Shown here piece after piece: positions 23,991 to 32,545 of a stretch of DNA of 64,000 nt. The notes under the pieces are model-generated. The model was not told the DNA's origin and did not search any database. It worked only from the letters and a program-made list of their open reading frames with translations. Source of the stretch: Actinomycetes bacterium (GTDB lineage: Bacteria > Actinomycetota > Thermoleophilia > Solirubrobacterales > JACPNS01). Made by a program: the position numbers and the translations under genes. Location of the stretch: NCBI GenBank assembly GCA_023404495.1, contig JAEYBE010000024.1:11050-75049 (forward strand). Reading direction: 5' to 3'. Every line of letters starts with the position of its first letter. Within the stretch, counting starts at the first letter, position 1.

Positions 23991-26636
23991 GTGTCCAAGC
24001 TTGTAATTGTCGAATCGCCGAACAAGGTGAAGAGCATCGCCGGGTATCTCGGCGACGACTACGTGGTCGATTCTTCTGTCGGGCACATCCGCGATCTGCC
24101 GCGCGGCGCAGACGAGGTTCCGGCGGCCTACGCCGGCAAGCCGTGGGCGCGCCTCGGCGTCAACATCGACGAGGGCTTTGAGCCGATCTACGTCGTCTCG
24201 GCCGAGAAGAAGCAGCAGATGGCCAAGCTCAAGAAGCTGCTCAAGGACTCCGACGAACTCGTTCTCGCGACCGATGAAGACCGCGAAGGCGAGGCGATCG
24301 CCTGGCACCTGCTCGATGAGCTCAAGCCAAAGGTCCCGGTCAAACGGATCGTCTTCAACGAGATCACCAAAGAAGCGGTGCAACACGCGATCGAGAACCC
24401 GCGCGACGTCGACATGCACCTGGTCGACGCGCAGGAGACCCGTCGCATCCTCGACCGACTCTACGGCTACGAAGTCTCGCCTGTGCTCTGGCGCAAGGTG
24501 ATGAGCGGACTCTCCGCCGGGCGCGTGCAGTCGGTGGCCACGCGTCTGGTCGTCGAGCGCGAGCGCGAGCGGATCGCCTTCAAGATGGCGAGCTATTGGG
24601 ACCTTGAGGCGACATTCGACGCCGGCGAGGGCCATGAGCCGCGCAGCTTCGGGGCCAAGCTGGTCGCCGTCGACGGCAAGCGCGTCGCGAGCGGATCGAA
24701 CTTCAACAACGCGGGCGAGCTCTCCGGCGACGTTGCGCATCTCGACGAGGCCGCCGCCGGCGCGCTGGCCACTGGACTCAAGGACGCCGACTTCACGGTC
24801 CGATCGATCGAGAGCAAGCCCTACACGCGCAAGCCTTATGCGCCGTTTCGCACGACCACTTTGCAGCGCGAGGCCTCCGGCAAGTTCGGCTTCTCGCCGG
24901 CGCGCACGATGCAGGTCGCGCAGCGCCTCTACGAGGGCGGATACATCACCTACATGCGCACCGACTCGACGACGCTGTCGGACACCGCGCTGCGCGCCGC
25001 ACGCTCGCAGGTCACCGAGCTCTACGGCGGCGAGTACCTGCCCGACGCGCCGCGCGTTTACGGCAAGGCGTCGGCCAGCGCCCAGGAGGCGCACGAGGCG
25101 ATCCGCCCGGCCGGTGAGAACTTCCGCACGCCCAAACAGGTCGATCTGGTCGGTGATGAGGCCAAGCTCTATGAGCTGATCTGGAAGCGCACCGTCGCCT
25201 CGCAGATGAAGGACGCGGCCGGAAACACGGTTTCGATTCGCATCGCGGCGACTGCGGCTGGTGGGGAAGACGCCGAGTTCGGCGCCAGCGGCCGCACGAT
25301 CACCTTCTCGGGTTTCCTCAAGGCCTATGTGGAAGAGGCCGAGGGCGACGGGGGCAGCGACGACCAGCAGACCAAGCTGCCAAACGTCGACGAGGGCGAC
25401 GCCCTGGTTGCCAGCGACCTTGCCCCGGTCGGCCACGAGACCAAACCGCCGGCGCGCTTCACCGAGGCTTCGCTGATCAAGGAACTTGAAGATCGCGGCA
25501 TCGGCCGCCCATCAACCTATGCGTCGATCGTCGGCACGATCCAGGACCGCGGTTACGTCTACAAGAAGGGCACCGCGCTGGTTCCCGCGTGGATCGCCTT
25601 CTCGACGATCCGCCTGCTCGAGGGCCACTTCGCGCGGCTGGTCAACTACGACTTCACGGCTGAGCTTGAGGCCGTGCTCGACAAAGTCGCCGGCGGACAG
25701 GAGCAGCGCGTTGACGTGCTTGAGAGTTTCTGGACCGGCGAGGGCGAGGGCAACACCGGCCTCAAGCACCTGGTCGAGGACCTGGGCGACATTGATGCGC
25801 GCGCCAACTCCACCTTCCCGCTCGGCGAGGAGATCAACCTGCGCGTCGGCAAGTTCGGCCCATACCTCGAGGGTCCGCCGATGGTCACCAACAAAGAGGG
25901 CGAAGTGGTGCCAACGCGCGCCAACGTCCCCGAGGATCTTCCGCCCGACGAGCTGACGCTCGAGAAGGCCAAAGAGCTGCTCGCGAATCCCACCGGGGTC
26001 GACCGCGAGCTCGGTCTGCACCCGGAGACCGGCCTACTGATCACCGCCAAGAACGGGCGTTTTGGGCCGTATGTGACCGAAGCTCTGCCCGAGGGCGCCA
26101 AGAAGGCCGACAAACCGCGCACCGCGAGCCTCTTCAAGACGATGGATCTGGACACCGTGTCGCTTGACGAGGCAGTCAAGTTGCTGAGCCTGCCGCGCGT
26201 TGTCGGTACCGGCGAAGATGGGGTGGAGATCACGGCGCAGAACGGTCGTTACGGCCCCTACATGAAAAAGGGCACGGATTCGCGGTCGCTCGAGACCGAG
26301 GAACAGCTCTTCACGATCACCGAGGAAGAGGCGCGAAAGATCTACTCCGAGCCCAAGAAGTACGGGCGCCAGGCCAAGCCGCCGCTCAAGAGCTTTGACG
26401 ACCCGGATCCCAACACCGGCAAGCCGATCGTGATGAAGGACGGCCGCTTTGGTCCGTATGTGACCGACGGCGAGACCAATGCCTCTCTGCGCAAGGGCGA
26501 CGACGTCGAGACTCTCACCTTCGACCGGGCGGTCGAGCTGCTGGCCGATCGCCGCGCCGCCGGCCCGCGCAAGAAGAAGGCCCCGGCCAAGAAGAAGCCG
26601 GCAGCCAAGAAGAAACCCGCCCCGAAGAAGAAGTAG
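23991..26636 (+). CDS. topA: DNA topoisomerase I
   Basis: The GTG at 23991 gives MSKLVIVESPNK, the normal TopA N-terminus, and 881 residues. The Toprim domain has VESPNK and TDEDREGEAIAWH; the active-site tyrosine is in YITYMRTDS, near residue 321. The C-terminus lacks zinc fingers and has repeats of the NGRFGPYV type, then a Lys/Ala/Pro tail (KKKAPAKKKPAAKKK), both common in Actinomycetota. It relaxes negative supercoils. Its position between rplA and rplJ is unusual. Confidence 0.95.
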   Translation: MSKLVIVESPNKVKSIAGYLGDDYVVDSSVGHIRDLPRGADEVPAAYAGKPWARLGVNIDEGFEPIYVVSAEKKQQMAKLKKLLKDSDELVLATDEDREGEAIAWHLLDELKPKVPVKRIVFNEITKEAVQHAIENPRDVDMHLVDAQETRRILDRLYGYEVSPVLWRKVMSGLSAGRVQSVATRLVVERERERIAFKMASYWDLEATFDAGEGHEPRSFGAKLVAVDGKRVASGSNFNNAGELSGDVAHLDEAAAGALATGLKDADFTVRSIESKPYTRKPYAPFRTTTLQREASGKFGFSPARTMQVAQRLYEGGYITYMRTDSTTLSDTALRAARSQVTELYGGEYLPDAPRVYGKASASAQEAHEAIRPAGENFRTPKQVDLVGDEAKLYELIWKRTVASQMKDAAGNTVSIRIAATAAGGEDAEFGASGRTITFSGFLKAYVEEAEGDGGSDDQQTKLPNVDEGDALVASDLAPVGHETKPPARFTEASLIKELEDRGIGRPSTYASIVGTIQDRGYVYKKGTALVPAWIAFSTIRLLEGHFARLVNYDFTAELEAVLDKVAGGQEQRVDVLESFWTGEGEGNTGLKHLVEDLGDIDARANSTFPLGEEINLRVGKFGPYLEGPPMVTNKEGEVVPTRANVPEDLPPDELTLEKAKELLANPTGVDRELGLHPETGLLITAKNGRFGPYVTEALPEGAKKADKPRTASLFKTMDLDTVSLDEAVKLLSLPRVVGTGEDGVEITAQNGRYGPYMKKGTDSRSLETEEQLFTITEEEARKIYSEPKKYGRQAKPPLKSFDDPDPNTGKPIVMKDGRFGPYVTDGETNASLRKGDDVETLTFDRAVELLADRRAAGPRKKKAPAKKKPAAKKKPAPKKK

Positions 26637-26824
26637 CCCCTCTGGTACCGTTTTTCGTCTCGCCAGAGACGACGGGGCGTGGCAAGTTCGTATCTCGCCA
26701 CACAACTCCCGGCCAGGTAGAGACTTGAACGAGCTTTCGTGGCTGACGCTGCGTCTGCCTGTGTCTGAGTGTCGCCCTGTTTCGTTTCTCGCGGCGAGAT
26801 CAATCCACAGGAGAACAGACCAAC
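26637..26824 (+). promoter_or_regulatory. rplJ leader region, possible L10-binding leader
   Basis: 188 bases separate topA and rplJ. A possible extended -10 box (TACCGT at 26646-26651) is followed by the hairpin CGTCTC/GAGACG (26656-26671), and TCTCG/CGAGA lies near the end before AGGAG. Such leaders commonly bind the L10-L7/L12 complex for autoregulation; the match is by position and structure only. Confidence 0.4.
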
Positions 26825-27589
26825 GTGAACAGAGAACAGAAAGCCGCATTCATCGACGACGTGGCGACGCGCGTCAGTGAGTCGGAGGCGATCTTCGCCA
26901 TCGACTATCGCGGTGTGAGCGTTTCTCAGGTCGCGGAGTTGCGTGGAAAGCTGGGAGAGGCGGACGCGAGCTTTCAGGTTGTCAAGAACACCCTGACCAA
27001 GCTTGCGCTCGACAAGTCCGGTGCCGCTGGCGGTACCGACCTGCAGGAGTTCCTCTCCGGCCCGACCGCTTTCACCTACGTGCGTGGCGACATCGCCATG
27101 GCGGCCAAGGCGATCGCGGACTTCAAGAAGGAGTACGAGCTGCTCGAGTTCAAGGGCGGCGTGATGGAAGGGCAGATCATCTCGATCGAGCAGTTCCAGG
27201 CGCTGACCAAGCTTCCGAGCCGCGATGTCCTCAACGGCCAGCTGGTCGGCATGCTCGCTTCGCCGATCGTCGGGGTTGTCCGCAGCCTCAACGGTCTGCT
27301 CGGCGGCCTGGCGATTCAGCTTGGTGCGATTGCTGAGCAGGGGCTCGTCCCGGCTTCTGGTGCGGCTGCCTCGGAGGCAGCTCCGGCCGAAGCTGACGCG
27401 GCGGAGGAGGAGTCCTCCTCCTCGGCTGAGATGCCTGCGGGGGAGGACTCCTCATCCGCCGGTGACGAAGCGTCCGCTGAGGAAGACGCCGCTCCGGAGG
27501 CTGAGGCTTCGACCGAAGAGGACGAGGCCCCGGCCGAAGAAGAAGAGACTCCGGCAGAAGAAGACGCAACCGAAGGCGACGCCGAGTAG
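26825..27589 (+). CDS. rplJ: 50S ribosomal protein L10 with long acidic extension
   Basis: The GTG start at 26825 gives 254 residues against about 165-175 for most L10 proteins. Residues 1-175 are normal: the rRNA-binding part (IDYRGVSVSQVAELR, VVKNTLTKLA) and the helix that anchors L7/L12 dimers. Residues about 176-254 are a disordered acidic Ser/Glu/Ala tail. A palindromic element at 27399-27461 encodes residues about 192-212 of it. The gene precedes rplL in the usual order. Confidence 0.95.
   Translation: MNREQKAAFIDDVATRVSESEAIFAIDYRGVSVSQVAELRGKLGEADASFQVVKNTLTKLALDKSGAAGGTDLQEFLSGPTAFTYVRGDIAMAAKAIADFKKEYELLEFKGGVMEGQIISIEQFQALTKLPSRDVLNGQLVGMLASPIVGVVRSLNGLLGGLAIQLGAIAEQGLVPASGAAASEAAPAEADAAEEESSSSAEMPAGEDSSSAGDEASAEEDAAPEAEASTEEDEAPAEEEETPAEEDATEGDAE
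27399..27461 (+). repeat. In-gene palindromic element, copy 1 (in rplJ)
   Basis: Arms of 20 bases (27399-27418 and 27442-27461) pair at 19 positions around a 23-base core, TCCTCGGCTG-AGAT-GCCTGCGGG. The element is in frame and adds about 21 Ser/Glu/Ala-rich residues. A copy in the opposite orientation lies in rplD. Confidence 0.85.
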
Positions 27590-27641
27590 GCGCTTACCGC
27601 AGTCAGTTTTCGACATTCAGTAGACCCAAGGAGAAACACAA

Positions 27642-28028
27642 ATGGCAACTTCAACAGCAGATTGGATCGAGGAGCTCAAGGGCATCTCGGTACTCGAGCT
27701 TTCTGAGCGCATCAAGGCCCTCGAAGAGGAGTTCGGCGTCTCGGCGACCGCGGTGGCAGCAGCCGCTCCGGCCGCGGGCGGCGCTGGCGGCGGCGACGCC
27801 GGTGGCGACGACGCTTCCTCGACGGTCGACGTCATCCTCACCGGTGGCGGCGACAAGAAGATCCAGGTCATCAAGGTTGTCCGCGCGGCGACCGGCCTGG
27901 GCCTCAAGGAGGCCAAGGCGATCGTCGACGACGCTCCGCAGCCCGTCAAGGAGGGCATCGAGCGCGACGAGGCCGACAAGCTCAAGGCAGAGATCGAAGA
28001 GGCCGGCGGCACCGTCGAGCTCAAGTAG
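27642..28028 (+). CDS. rplL: 50S ribosomal protein L7/L12
   Basis: A 128-residue L7/L12 behind a clear AAGGAG. The N-terminal dimerisation domain (about 1-35), an Ala/Gly hinge and the C-terminal factor-binding domain (KIQVIKVVRAATGLGLKEAK) are all present. It forms the ribosomal stalk that recruits GTPase factors such as the EF-G and EF-Tu encoded later in the window. A strong terminator follows. Confidence 0.97.
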   Translation: MATSTADWIEELKGISVLELSERIKALEEEFGVSATAVAAAAPAAGGAGGGDAGGDDASSTVDVILTGGGDKKIQVIKVVRAATGLGLKEAKAIVDDAPQPVKEGIERDEADKLKAEIEEAGGTVELK

Positions 28029-28057
28029 TTCTCGCGCAGCAGTTCGCTGCTCGATCA

Positions 28058-28089
28058 GGGGCTCCGCTCACGCGGGGCCCCTTTCTTTT
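28058..28089 (+). terminator. Intrinsic terminator after rplL
   Basis: GGGGCTCCGC (28058-28067) pairs with GCGGGGCCCC (28072-28081) with one G-U pair and loop TCAC, followed by TTTCTTTT. It is a standard Rho-independent terminator. Confidence 0.9.
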
Positions 28090-28178
28090 GCCCAAAAGCC
28101 GCCCCAAGCCAAAAACTGCGAAGAGGTACGTCTTGCCGAAATCGGCAGGACGTATTTCTTGGCAGAAAAGCGCTTGGG

Positions 28179-28217
28179 TTGCAATTGGTCCAACCATTTG
28201 CTATATTGGTCCAACCA
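28179..28217 (+). promoter_or_regulatory. Promoter with two FadR-type operators
   Basis: TTGCAA (28179-28184), a 17-base spacer and TATATT (28202-28207) form a promoter. TGGTCCAACCA occurs twice (28186-28196 and 28207-28217), a TGGT-N3-ACCA site of the FadR/GntR type. The sites are 21 bases apart, two helical turns, on the same DNA face, and cover the spacer and the transcription start. Confidence 0.75.
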
Positions 28218-28955
28218 ATGGCACTCCGCGAAGCAAAAACCCGCTCGCTGGCTGACGATCTGTTCCGGCAGATCGCGTCGATGATCCTTGACGGGCGCTA
28301 CGCGGTCGGCACGAACCTGCCGCCTGAGCGCCAGCTGGCTGAGGACTACGGCGTCAATCGCCATGTCGTGCGCGAAGCGACCAAGCGTGCCGAGCAGATC
28401 GGGCTGGTTAAGTCGCGCCAGGGGGGCGGCACCACGGTGCTCGATTTCGAGCACACCGCAGGGCTAGACGCGCTGGCGCTGCTTGCCGAGTACGCCGCTG
28501 AAGATCTCGCCGGAGCGCGGCTTTGGCGCGCCGGCTTTGAGATGCGCGCAGCGATCGGAACCGACCTTGCGCGGCTTTGCGCGCTGCGCGCCGATGACCA
28601 GGTCAAGGCCGACCTGACCGCGATCGCCCACCAGCTCAAGGCCGCCCCGCAGGACGCCGGCATCGTCGCGCTCGATCTGCGTTTCTGGGAGCGGATGCTC
28701 GACGGCGCCGACAACATCGCCTACCGCCTGGCCTACAACTCGCTGATCCGCAGCGCCCAGGCCGCGCCAGAACTTCAACTCGGATGGACGATCAAGGAAC
28801 TTGAAACGTCCGACTTCCGTATCCCGATCGCCGAGGCGATCGCCGCTGGGGACTCGGCGGCCGCAGAGGCCGCCACGCGCACTTCGCTGCGCGGAGCGAT
28901 CGTCGCAATCGATGCGGCGATCGCCGAACTTGAAAATCAGAAGGAAAGCGCCTGA
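28218..28955 (+). CDS. GntR family regulator, FadR/FCD subfamily
   Basis: The ATG at 28218 (MALREAKTRSLADDLF) directly follows the second operator, leaving a leader of only a few bases; the longer open frame from 28179 would run through the promoter. The 245 residues have an N-terminal winged helix (LPPERQLAEDYGVNRHVVREATKRAEQ) and an all-helical ligand domain, with possible metal or acyl ligand residues not certain. It should bind the twin sites and repress itself. The next gene, a fatty-acid hydroxylase three bases downstream, is the likely target. Confidence 0.87.
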   Translation: MALREAKTRSLADDLFRQIASMILDGRYAVGTNLPPERQLAEDYGVNRHVVREATKRAEQIGLVKSRQGGGTTVLDFEHTAGLDALALLAEYAAEDLAGARLWRAGFEMRAAIGTDLARLCALRADDQVKADLTAIAHQLKAAPQDAGIVALDLRFWERMLDGADNIAYRLAYNSLIRSAQAAPELQLGWTIKELETSDFRIPIAEAIAAGDSAAAEAATRTSLRGAIVAIDAAIAELENQKESA

Positions 28956-28957
28956 AA

Positions 28958-29731
28958 ATGGGACACGCACACGCCCACCCGAACGAGCACGCGACCTCCG
29001 TGCCCGCCGACTACAACGATCGCCTTACCTCAGATCGCGACGATCTCAAATCGCTCGGCAACTGCTGGCGCGAGTTCATGCGCCACTTCAGTGGTCGCGC
29101 CGTGCTGGCCGCGATCGTGCTGGTGGGCGCGGCGCGGATCGCCGTAGGCGAGTGGAGCTGGTACGAACTACTGGCCCCGATGATCCTGATCGCGATCCAG
29201 CCCTTCGTCGAGTGGCTGATCCACACCTACCTGCTGCACCTCAAACCGTTCGAAATCGGTGGGCGCAAGTTCGACCTCTACACCGCGCGGGCGCACCGCC
29301 GCCACCACAAGGATCCGTCGTCGCTCGATCGCACACTGCTGCACCCATCGGAGATCCTCGGCTCGATGTTCCTGATCGCGATCACCGCCGCGCCGCTGGT
29401 CGGCGGGTTCGTCGCGCTCGTCGCCGGCCTGCCGTTCCTGCCGACGTACTTGACCGCGCTGTTCTGGAGCTACGTGGGCCTCTACCGCTACGAGTGGAGC
29501 CACTTCTTGATCCACACGCCGTACATCCCCAAAACCAGGTTCTTTCGCTCGATCTGGCGCAGTCACCGGCTGCACCACTTCAAGCACGAGGACTACTGGA
29601 TGGGCGTCACCAGCAACTTCAGCGACCGCGTGCTCGGCACCTTCCCCGACCAGAAGCAGGTCAAGAAGTCACCGACCGCACGCAACCTCGGCGTCGAAAC
29701 CGAGGACTACGACCGGTCGGCTAAGGCCTGA
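28958..29731 (+). CDS. Membrane fatty acid hydroxylase/sterol desaturase family protein
   Basis: A 257-residue integral membrane protein with about four helices. The di-iron histidine boxes are visible in order: HTYLLH, HRRHH, HFLIH and HRLHH. The family hydroxylates or desaturates acyl chains or sterols with oxygen; this short form is closest in layout to fatty-acid 2-hydroxylase-like enzymes. A His-rich N-terminus (GHAHAHPNEH) is notable. It follows the FadR-like regulator by two bases and is probably co-transcribed, so it may modify membrane lipids in response to an acyl ligand. Confidence 0.83.
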   Translation: MGHAHAHPNEHATSVPADYNDRLTSDRDDLKSLGNCWREFMRHFSGRAVLAAIVLVGAARIAVGEWSWYELLAPMILIAIQPFVEWLIHTYLLHLKPFEIGGRKFDLYTARAHRRHHKDPSSLDRTLLHPSEILGSMFLIAITAAPLVGGFVALVAGLPFLPTYLTALFWSYVGLYRYEWSHFLIHTPYIPKTRFFRSIWRSHRLHHFKHEDYWMGVTSNFSDRVLGTFPDQKQVKKSPTARNLGVETEDYDRSAKA

Positions 29732-29755
29732 AATATCGGCCGCCGCGATTCGCTG

Positions 29756-29761
29756 TAGGTT
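29756..29761 (+). promoter_or_regulatory. -10 box TAGGTT, leaderless-type promoter
   Basis: TAGGTT ends six bases before the ATG at 29768, with no Shine-Dalgarno sequence. Confidence 0.4.
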
Positions 29762-29767
29762 GGCGCG

Positions 29768-30133
29768 ATGCTGGATCACCTGAAGATCTACGTCGCTGAC
29801 CTTGCGACCAGTCGCGCCTTCTATGAAAAGGCCCTGGCTCCGATCGGATACCGCCCGATGAATGAGCACAACGACGGCACCACTGGCTTCGGCGCTGACT
29901 TCCCGCACTTCTGGATCGCGCCCGGCGGTGCCGGCGGCTTGGTCCATGTGGCGTTCCGCGCGTCGAGCACTGAACTCGTCGATGAGTTCCACGTGGCCGC
30001 ACTCGCGGCCGGTGGCACCGACAATGGCGCGCCGGGCCCGCGTCCGTACCACCCGGAGTACTACGGAGCATTCGTACACGACCCTGATGGCAACAACATC
30101 GAAGTCGTCAACCACGGGTCGATCGTTTCCTAG
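29768..30133 (+). CDS. VOC family protein (glyoxalase-like)
   Basis: A 121-residue single-module VOC protein: LDHLKIYVADLATSRAFYE at the start and FVHDPDGNNIEVV at the end, with His3/His-like and Glu metal-site candidates. Such proteins include lyases, dioxygenase relatives and resistance proteins, and the reaction cannot be assigned. Its stop overlaps the stop of the convergent NTF2-like gene in CTAG. Confidence 0.82.
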   Translation: MLDHLKIYVADLATSRAFYEKALAPIGYRPMNEHNDGTTGFGADFPHFWIAPGGAGGLVHVAFRASSTELVDEFHVAALAAGGTDNGAPGPRPYHPEYYGAFVHDPDGNNIEVVNHGSIVS

Positions 30134-30525
30134 GCCTGCACGCCCAGCTCGTCCTTCGTCGCGACGATCGCCTGCGCCATCGCTTCACCGACCGCCTGCA
30201 CCGCCGAGAGCGGGCGGATCATCACGGAGAACTCGTCGATCAGCCCAGCGTCATTCAGATGGATGAAGTCGCAGCCGTGCACCGCCTTGTCGCCGACGCG
30301 CGCCTTGAAGACGAGCGCGCTGTCGCGGCCGTCGTCTGAGGTCATCTCGCTGACGTACTCGAAGTCCTCGAGCGTGCGCAGCGCGGCGAGCAGCACGGCG
30401 GTCACGTATGCCTTGCCTTCGAACGGTGCGAAGACGACCGGACTACGGAAGATCGCCTCGTCGGCGAGCAGGGGTGGGACGGCGTCGAAGTCGCGCGCCT
30501 CGACTGCAGCTTTGAACTCTTTCAT
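30130..30525 (-). CDS. SnoaL/NTF2-like protein
   Basis: A 131-residue alpha+beta barrel protein with the typical start MKEFKAAVEARDFDAVPPLLADEAIF and a buried IDEFSVMIRPLSA strand. SnoaL-like proteins include isomerases and many small-ligand binders; no catalytic residue can be assigned. It converges on the VOC gene. Confidence 0.77.
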   Translation of the reverse strand: MKEFKAAVEARDFDAVPPLLADEAIFRSPVVFAPFEGKAYVTAVLLAALRTLEDFEYVSEMTSDDGRDSALVFKARVGDKAVHGCDFIHLNDAGLIDEFSVMIRPLSAVQAVGEAMAQAIVATKDELGVQA

Positions 30526-30603
30526 GTGCCCATCCTTTATGAGGTTGTCTCTCTTGTAGTTCGATCCTGGCCGAAATTCCGGACCTCAGGTCGGATTTCA
30601 GGC

Positions 30604-30733
30604 TATCCTTACTCACCACCCGAGGCGAACTCGTCATCCCAGTTTCGTCGCCTCGATCGGACACACGGCCTTCGGACTCTCCCAGCCGCCCGAGGGCAGA
30701 CCAACCTCAAATCCGCAGGAGCACGTTCTCGCC
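30604..30733 (+). promoter_or_regulatory. pckG leader with hairpin
   Basis: A possible -10 box TATCCT (30604-30609) begins a leader of about 120 bases. It carries the perfect eight-base stem CGAGGCGA/TCGCCTCG (30621-30628, 30648-30655), ahead of AGGAG 13 bases before the ATG. It might serve post-transcriptional control. Confidence 0.35.
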
Positions 30734-32545
30734 ATGAGCAATTCAACGATTGATTCTTCGATCGATTCGATGACGCACGTAAAGCTGAAAACCTGGATCA
30801 AGGAGATCGCCGAGCTGACCAAGCCCGACTCGATCAAGTTGATGGACGGTTCGGCAGAGGAGTACGACGCCCTCTGCCAGGAGCTCGTCGAGAAGGGCGT
30901 CTTCACCAAGCTTTCTGAGGCCAAGCGGCCGAACTCCTACGCAGCCTTCTCCGACCCGTCGGACGTGGCGCGAGTGGAGGACCGCACCTTCATCTGCTCC
31001 GAGAACGAGATCGACGCGGGCCCGACCAACAACTGGATGGCCCCCGACGAGATGCGCGCGACGCTCAAGCCCCTCTTCGACGGTGCCATGAAGGGCCGCA
31101 CGATGTACGTGATCCCCTTCAGCATGGGCCCGGTCGGCTCGGACAAGTCGCACATCGGCATTGAGGTCACCGACTCGCCCTACGTCGCAGCCAGCATGCG
31201 GATCATGGCTCGCATCGGCCGACCAGTGCTCGAGCAGCTCGGCGACGACGGCGAATTCGTACCGGCGGTCCACACGGTTGGCGCTCCGCTGGCCGAGGGC
31301 CAGGAGGATGTCGTCTGGCCCTGCAACGAGAACAAGTACATCGTCCACTACCCCGAGACACGCGAGATCTGGTCCTACGGATCGGGCTACGGCGGAAACG
31401 CCCTGCTGGGCAAGAAGTGTTTCGCGCTGCGCATCGCAAGCGTGATGGCGCGCGACGAGGGCTGGCTTGCCGAGCACATGCTGATCCTCAAGCTCACCTC
31501 ACCGAAGGGCGAAGTGAAGTTCATCACCGCTGCGTTCCCGAGCGCCTGCGGCAAGACCAACCTTGCGATGCTGGTTCCGACGCTCGAAGGCTGGACCGTC
31601 GAGACCGTCGGCGATGACATCGCCTGGATGAAGTTCGGCGACGACGGCCGCCTCTACGCGATCAACCCTGAGGCCGGCTTCTTCGGAGTCGCGCCGGGCA
31701 CGTCCTACAAGACGAACCCCAACGCGATGGACACGATCACCAAGAACACGGTGTTCACCAACTGCGCGCTGACCGACGACGGCGACATCTGGTGGGAGGG
31801 CATGACCGACTCAGCCCCCGAGCACCTGATCGACTGGCACGGAAACGACTGGGCCCCGGGCTCAGAGACAACTGCCGCCCACCCGAACGCGCGCTTCGCC
31901 GTTCCGGCTGGACAGGCCCCGTGCATTGCGCCCGAGTGGGAAGACACCGCCGGCGTGCCGATCGACGCGATCCTCTTCGGCGGGCGCCGCGCGACCGTCG
32001 TGCCGCTGGTGCGCGAGTCCTTCGACTGGGAGCACGGAACGTTCCTGGCCGCAACGATGAGCAGCGAGATGACCGCAGCAGCAGCCGGCACCGTCGGCGC
32101 CCTGCGCTTCGACCCGTTTGCGCAGCTGCCGTTCGCCGGCTACAACATGGGCGATTACATCGCCCACTACCTGAAGATCGGCAAGACCGAGGGCGCGAAG
32201 CTCCCGAAGATCTTCTACGTCAACTGGTTCCGCAAGGACGACGACGGCAACTTCATCTGGCCGGGCTACGGTGAGAACAGCCGTGTGCTCGATTGGATCT
32301 GCCGCCGCCTCGACGGCGAGGTCGGCGCTGAGGAGACTCCGATCGGCCTCGTGCCGCGAGCCGAGGACCTCAACCTCGACGGTCTCGACATCTCAGCCGA
32401 AGCTCTCGAAGCGCTGCTGACGGTCGACACAGAGCTGGTCAAGGCAGAACTCCCGCAGGTCAAGGAGTTTCTGGCCAAGCTCGGCGAGCGTCTGCCGGAG
32501 GAGATCAACCGGCAGGTTGCAGAGCTTGAGGCGAAACTCGGCTGA
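30734..32545 (+). CDS. pckG: Phosphoenolpyruvate carboxykinase (GTP)
   Basis: A 603-residue GTP-type PEPCK, the normal family length. The kinase-1 P-loop FPSACGKTNLAM contains the reactive cysteine characteristic of GTP-dependent enzymes. Also present are the GPxxSxxS-like substrate region (SMGPVGSDKSHIG), FGGRR and the C-terminal NWF and GYGEN motifs. It interconverts oxaloacetate and PEP for gluconeogenesis. Its 3' end overlaps the convergent PP-loop gene by 41 bases. Confidence 0.96.
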   Translation: MSNSTIDSSIDSMTHVKLKTWIKEIAELTKPDSIKLMDGSAEEYDALCQELVEKGVFTKLSEAKRPNSYAAFSDPSDVARVEDRTFICSENEIDAGPTNNWMAPDEMRATLKPLFDGAMKGRTMYVIPFSMGPVGSDKSHIGIEVTDSPYVAASMRIMARIGRPVLEQLGDDGEFVPAVHTVGAPLAEGQEDVVWPCNENKYIVHYPETREIWSYGSGYGGNALLGKKCFALRIASVMARDEGWLAEHMLILKLTSPKGEVKFITAAFPSACGKTNLAMLVPTLEGWTVETVGDDIAWMKFGDDGRLYAINPEAGFFGVAPGTSYKTNPNAMDTITKNTVFTNCALTDDGDIWWEGMTDSAPEHLIDWHGNDWAPGSETTAAHPNARFAVPAGQAPCIAPEWEDTAGVPIDAILFGGRRATVVPLVRESFDWEHGTFLAATMSSEMTAAAAGTVGALRFDPFAQLPFAGYNMGDYIAHYLKIGKTEGAKLPKIFYVNWFRKDDDGNFIWPGYGENSRVLDWICRRLDGEVGAEETPIGLVPRAEDLNLDGLDISAEALEALLTVDTELVKAELPQVKEFLAKLGERLPEEINRQVAELEAKLG

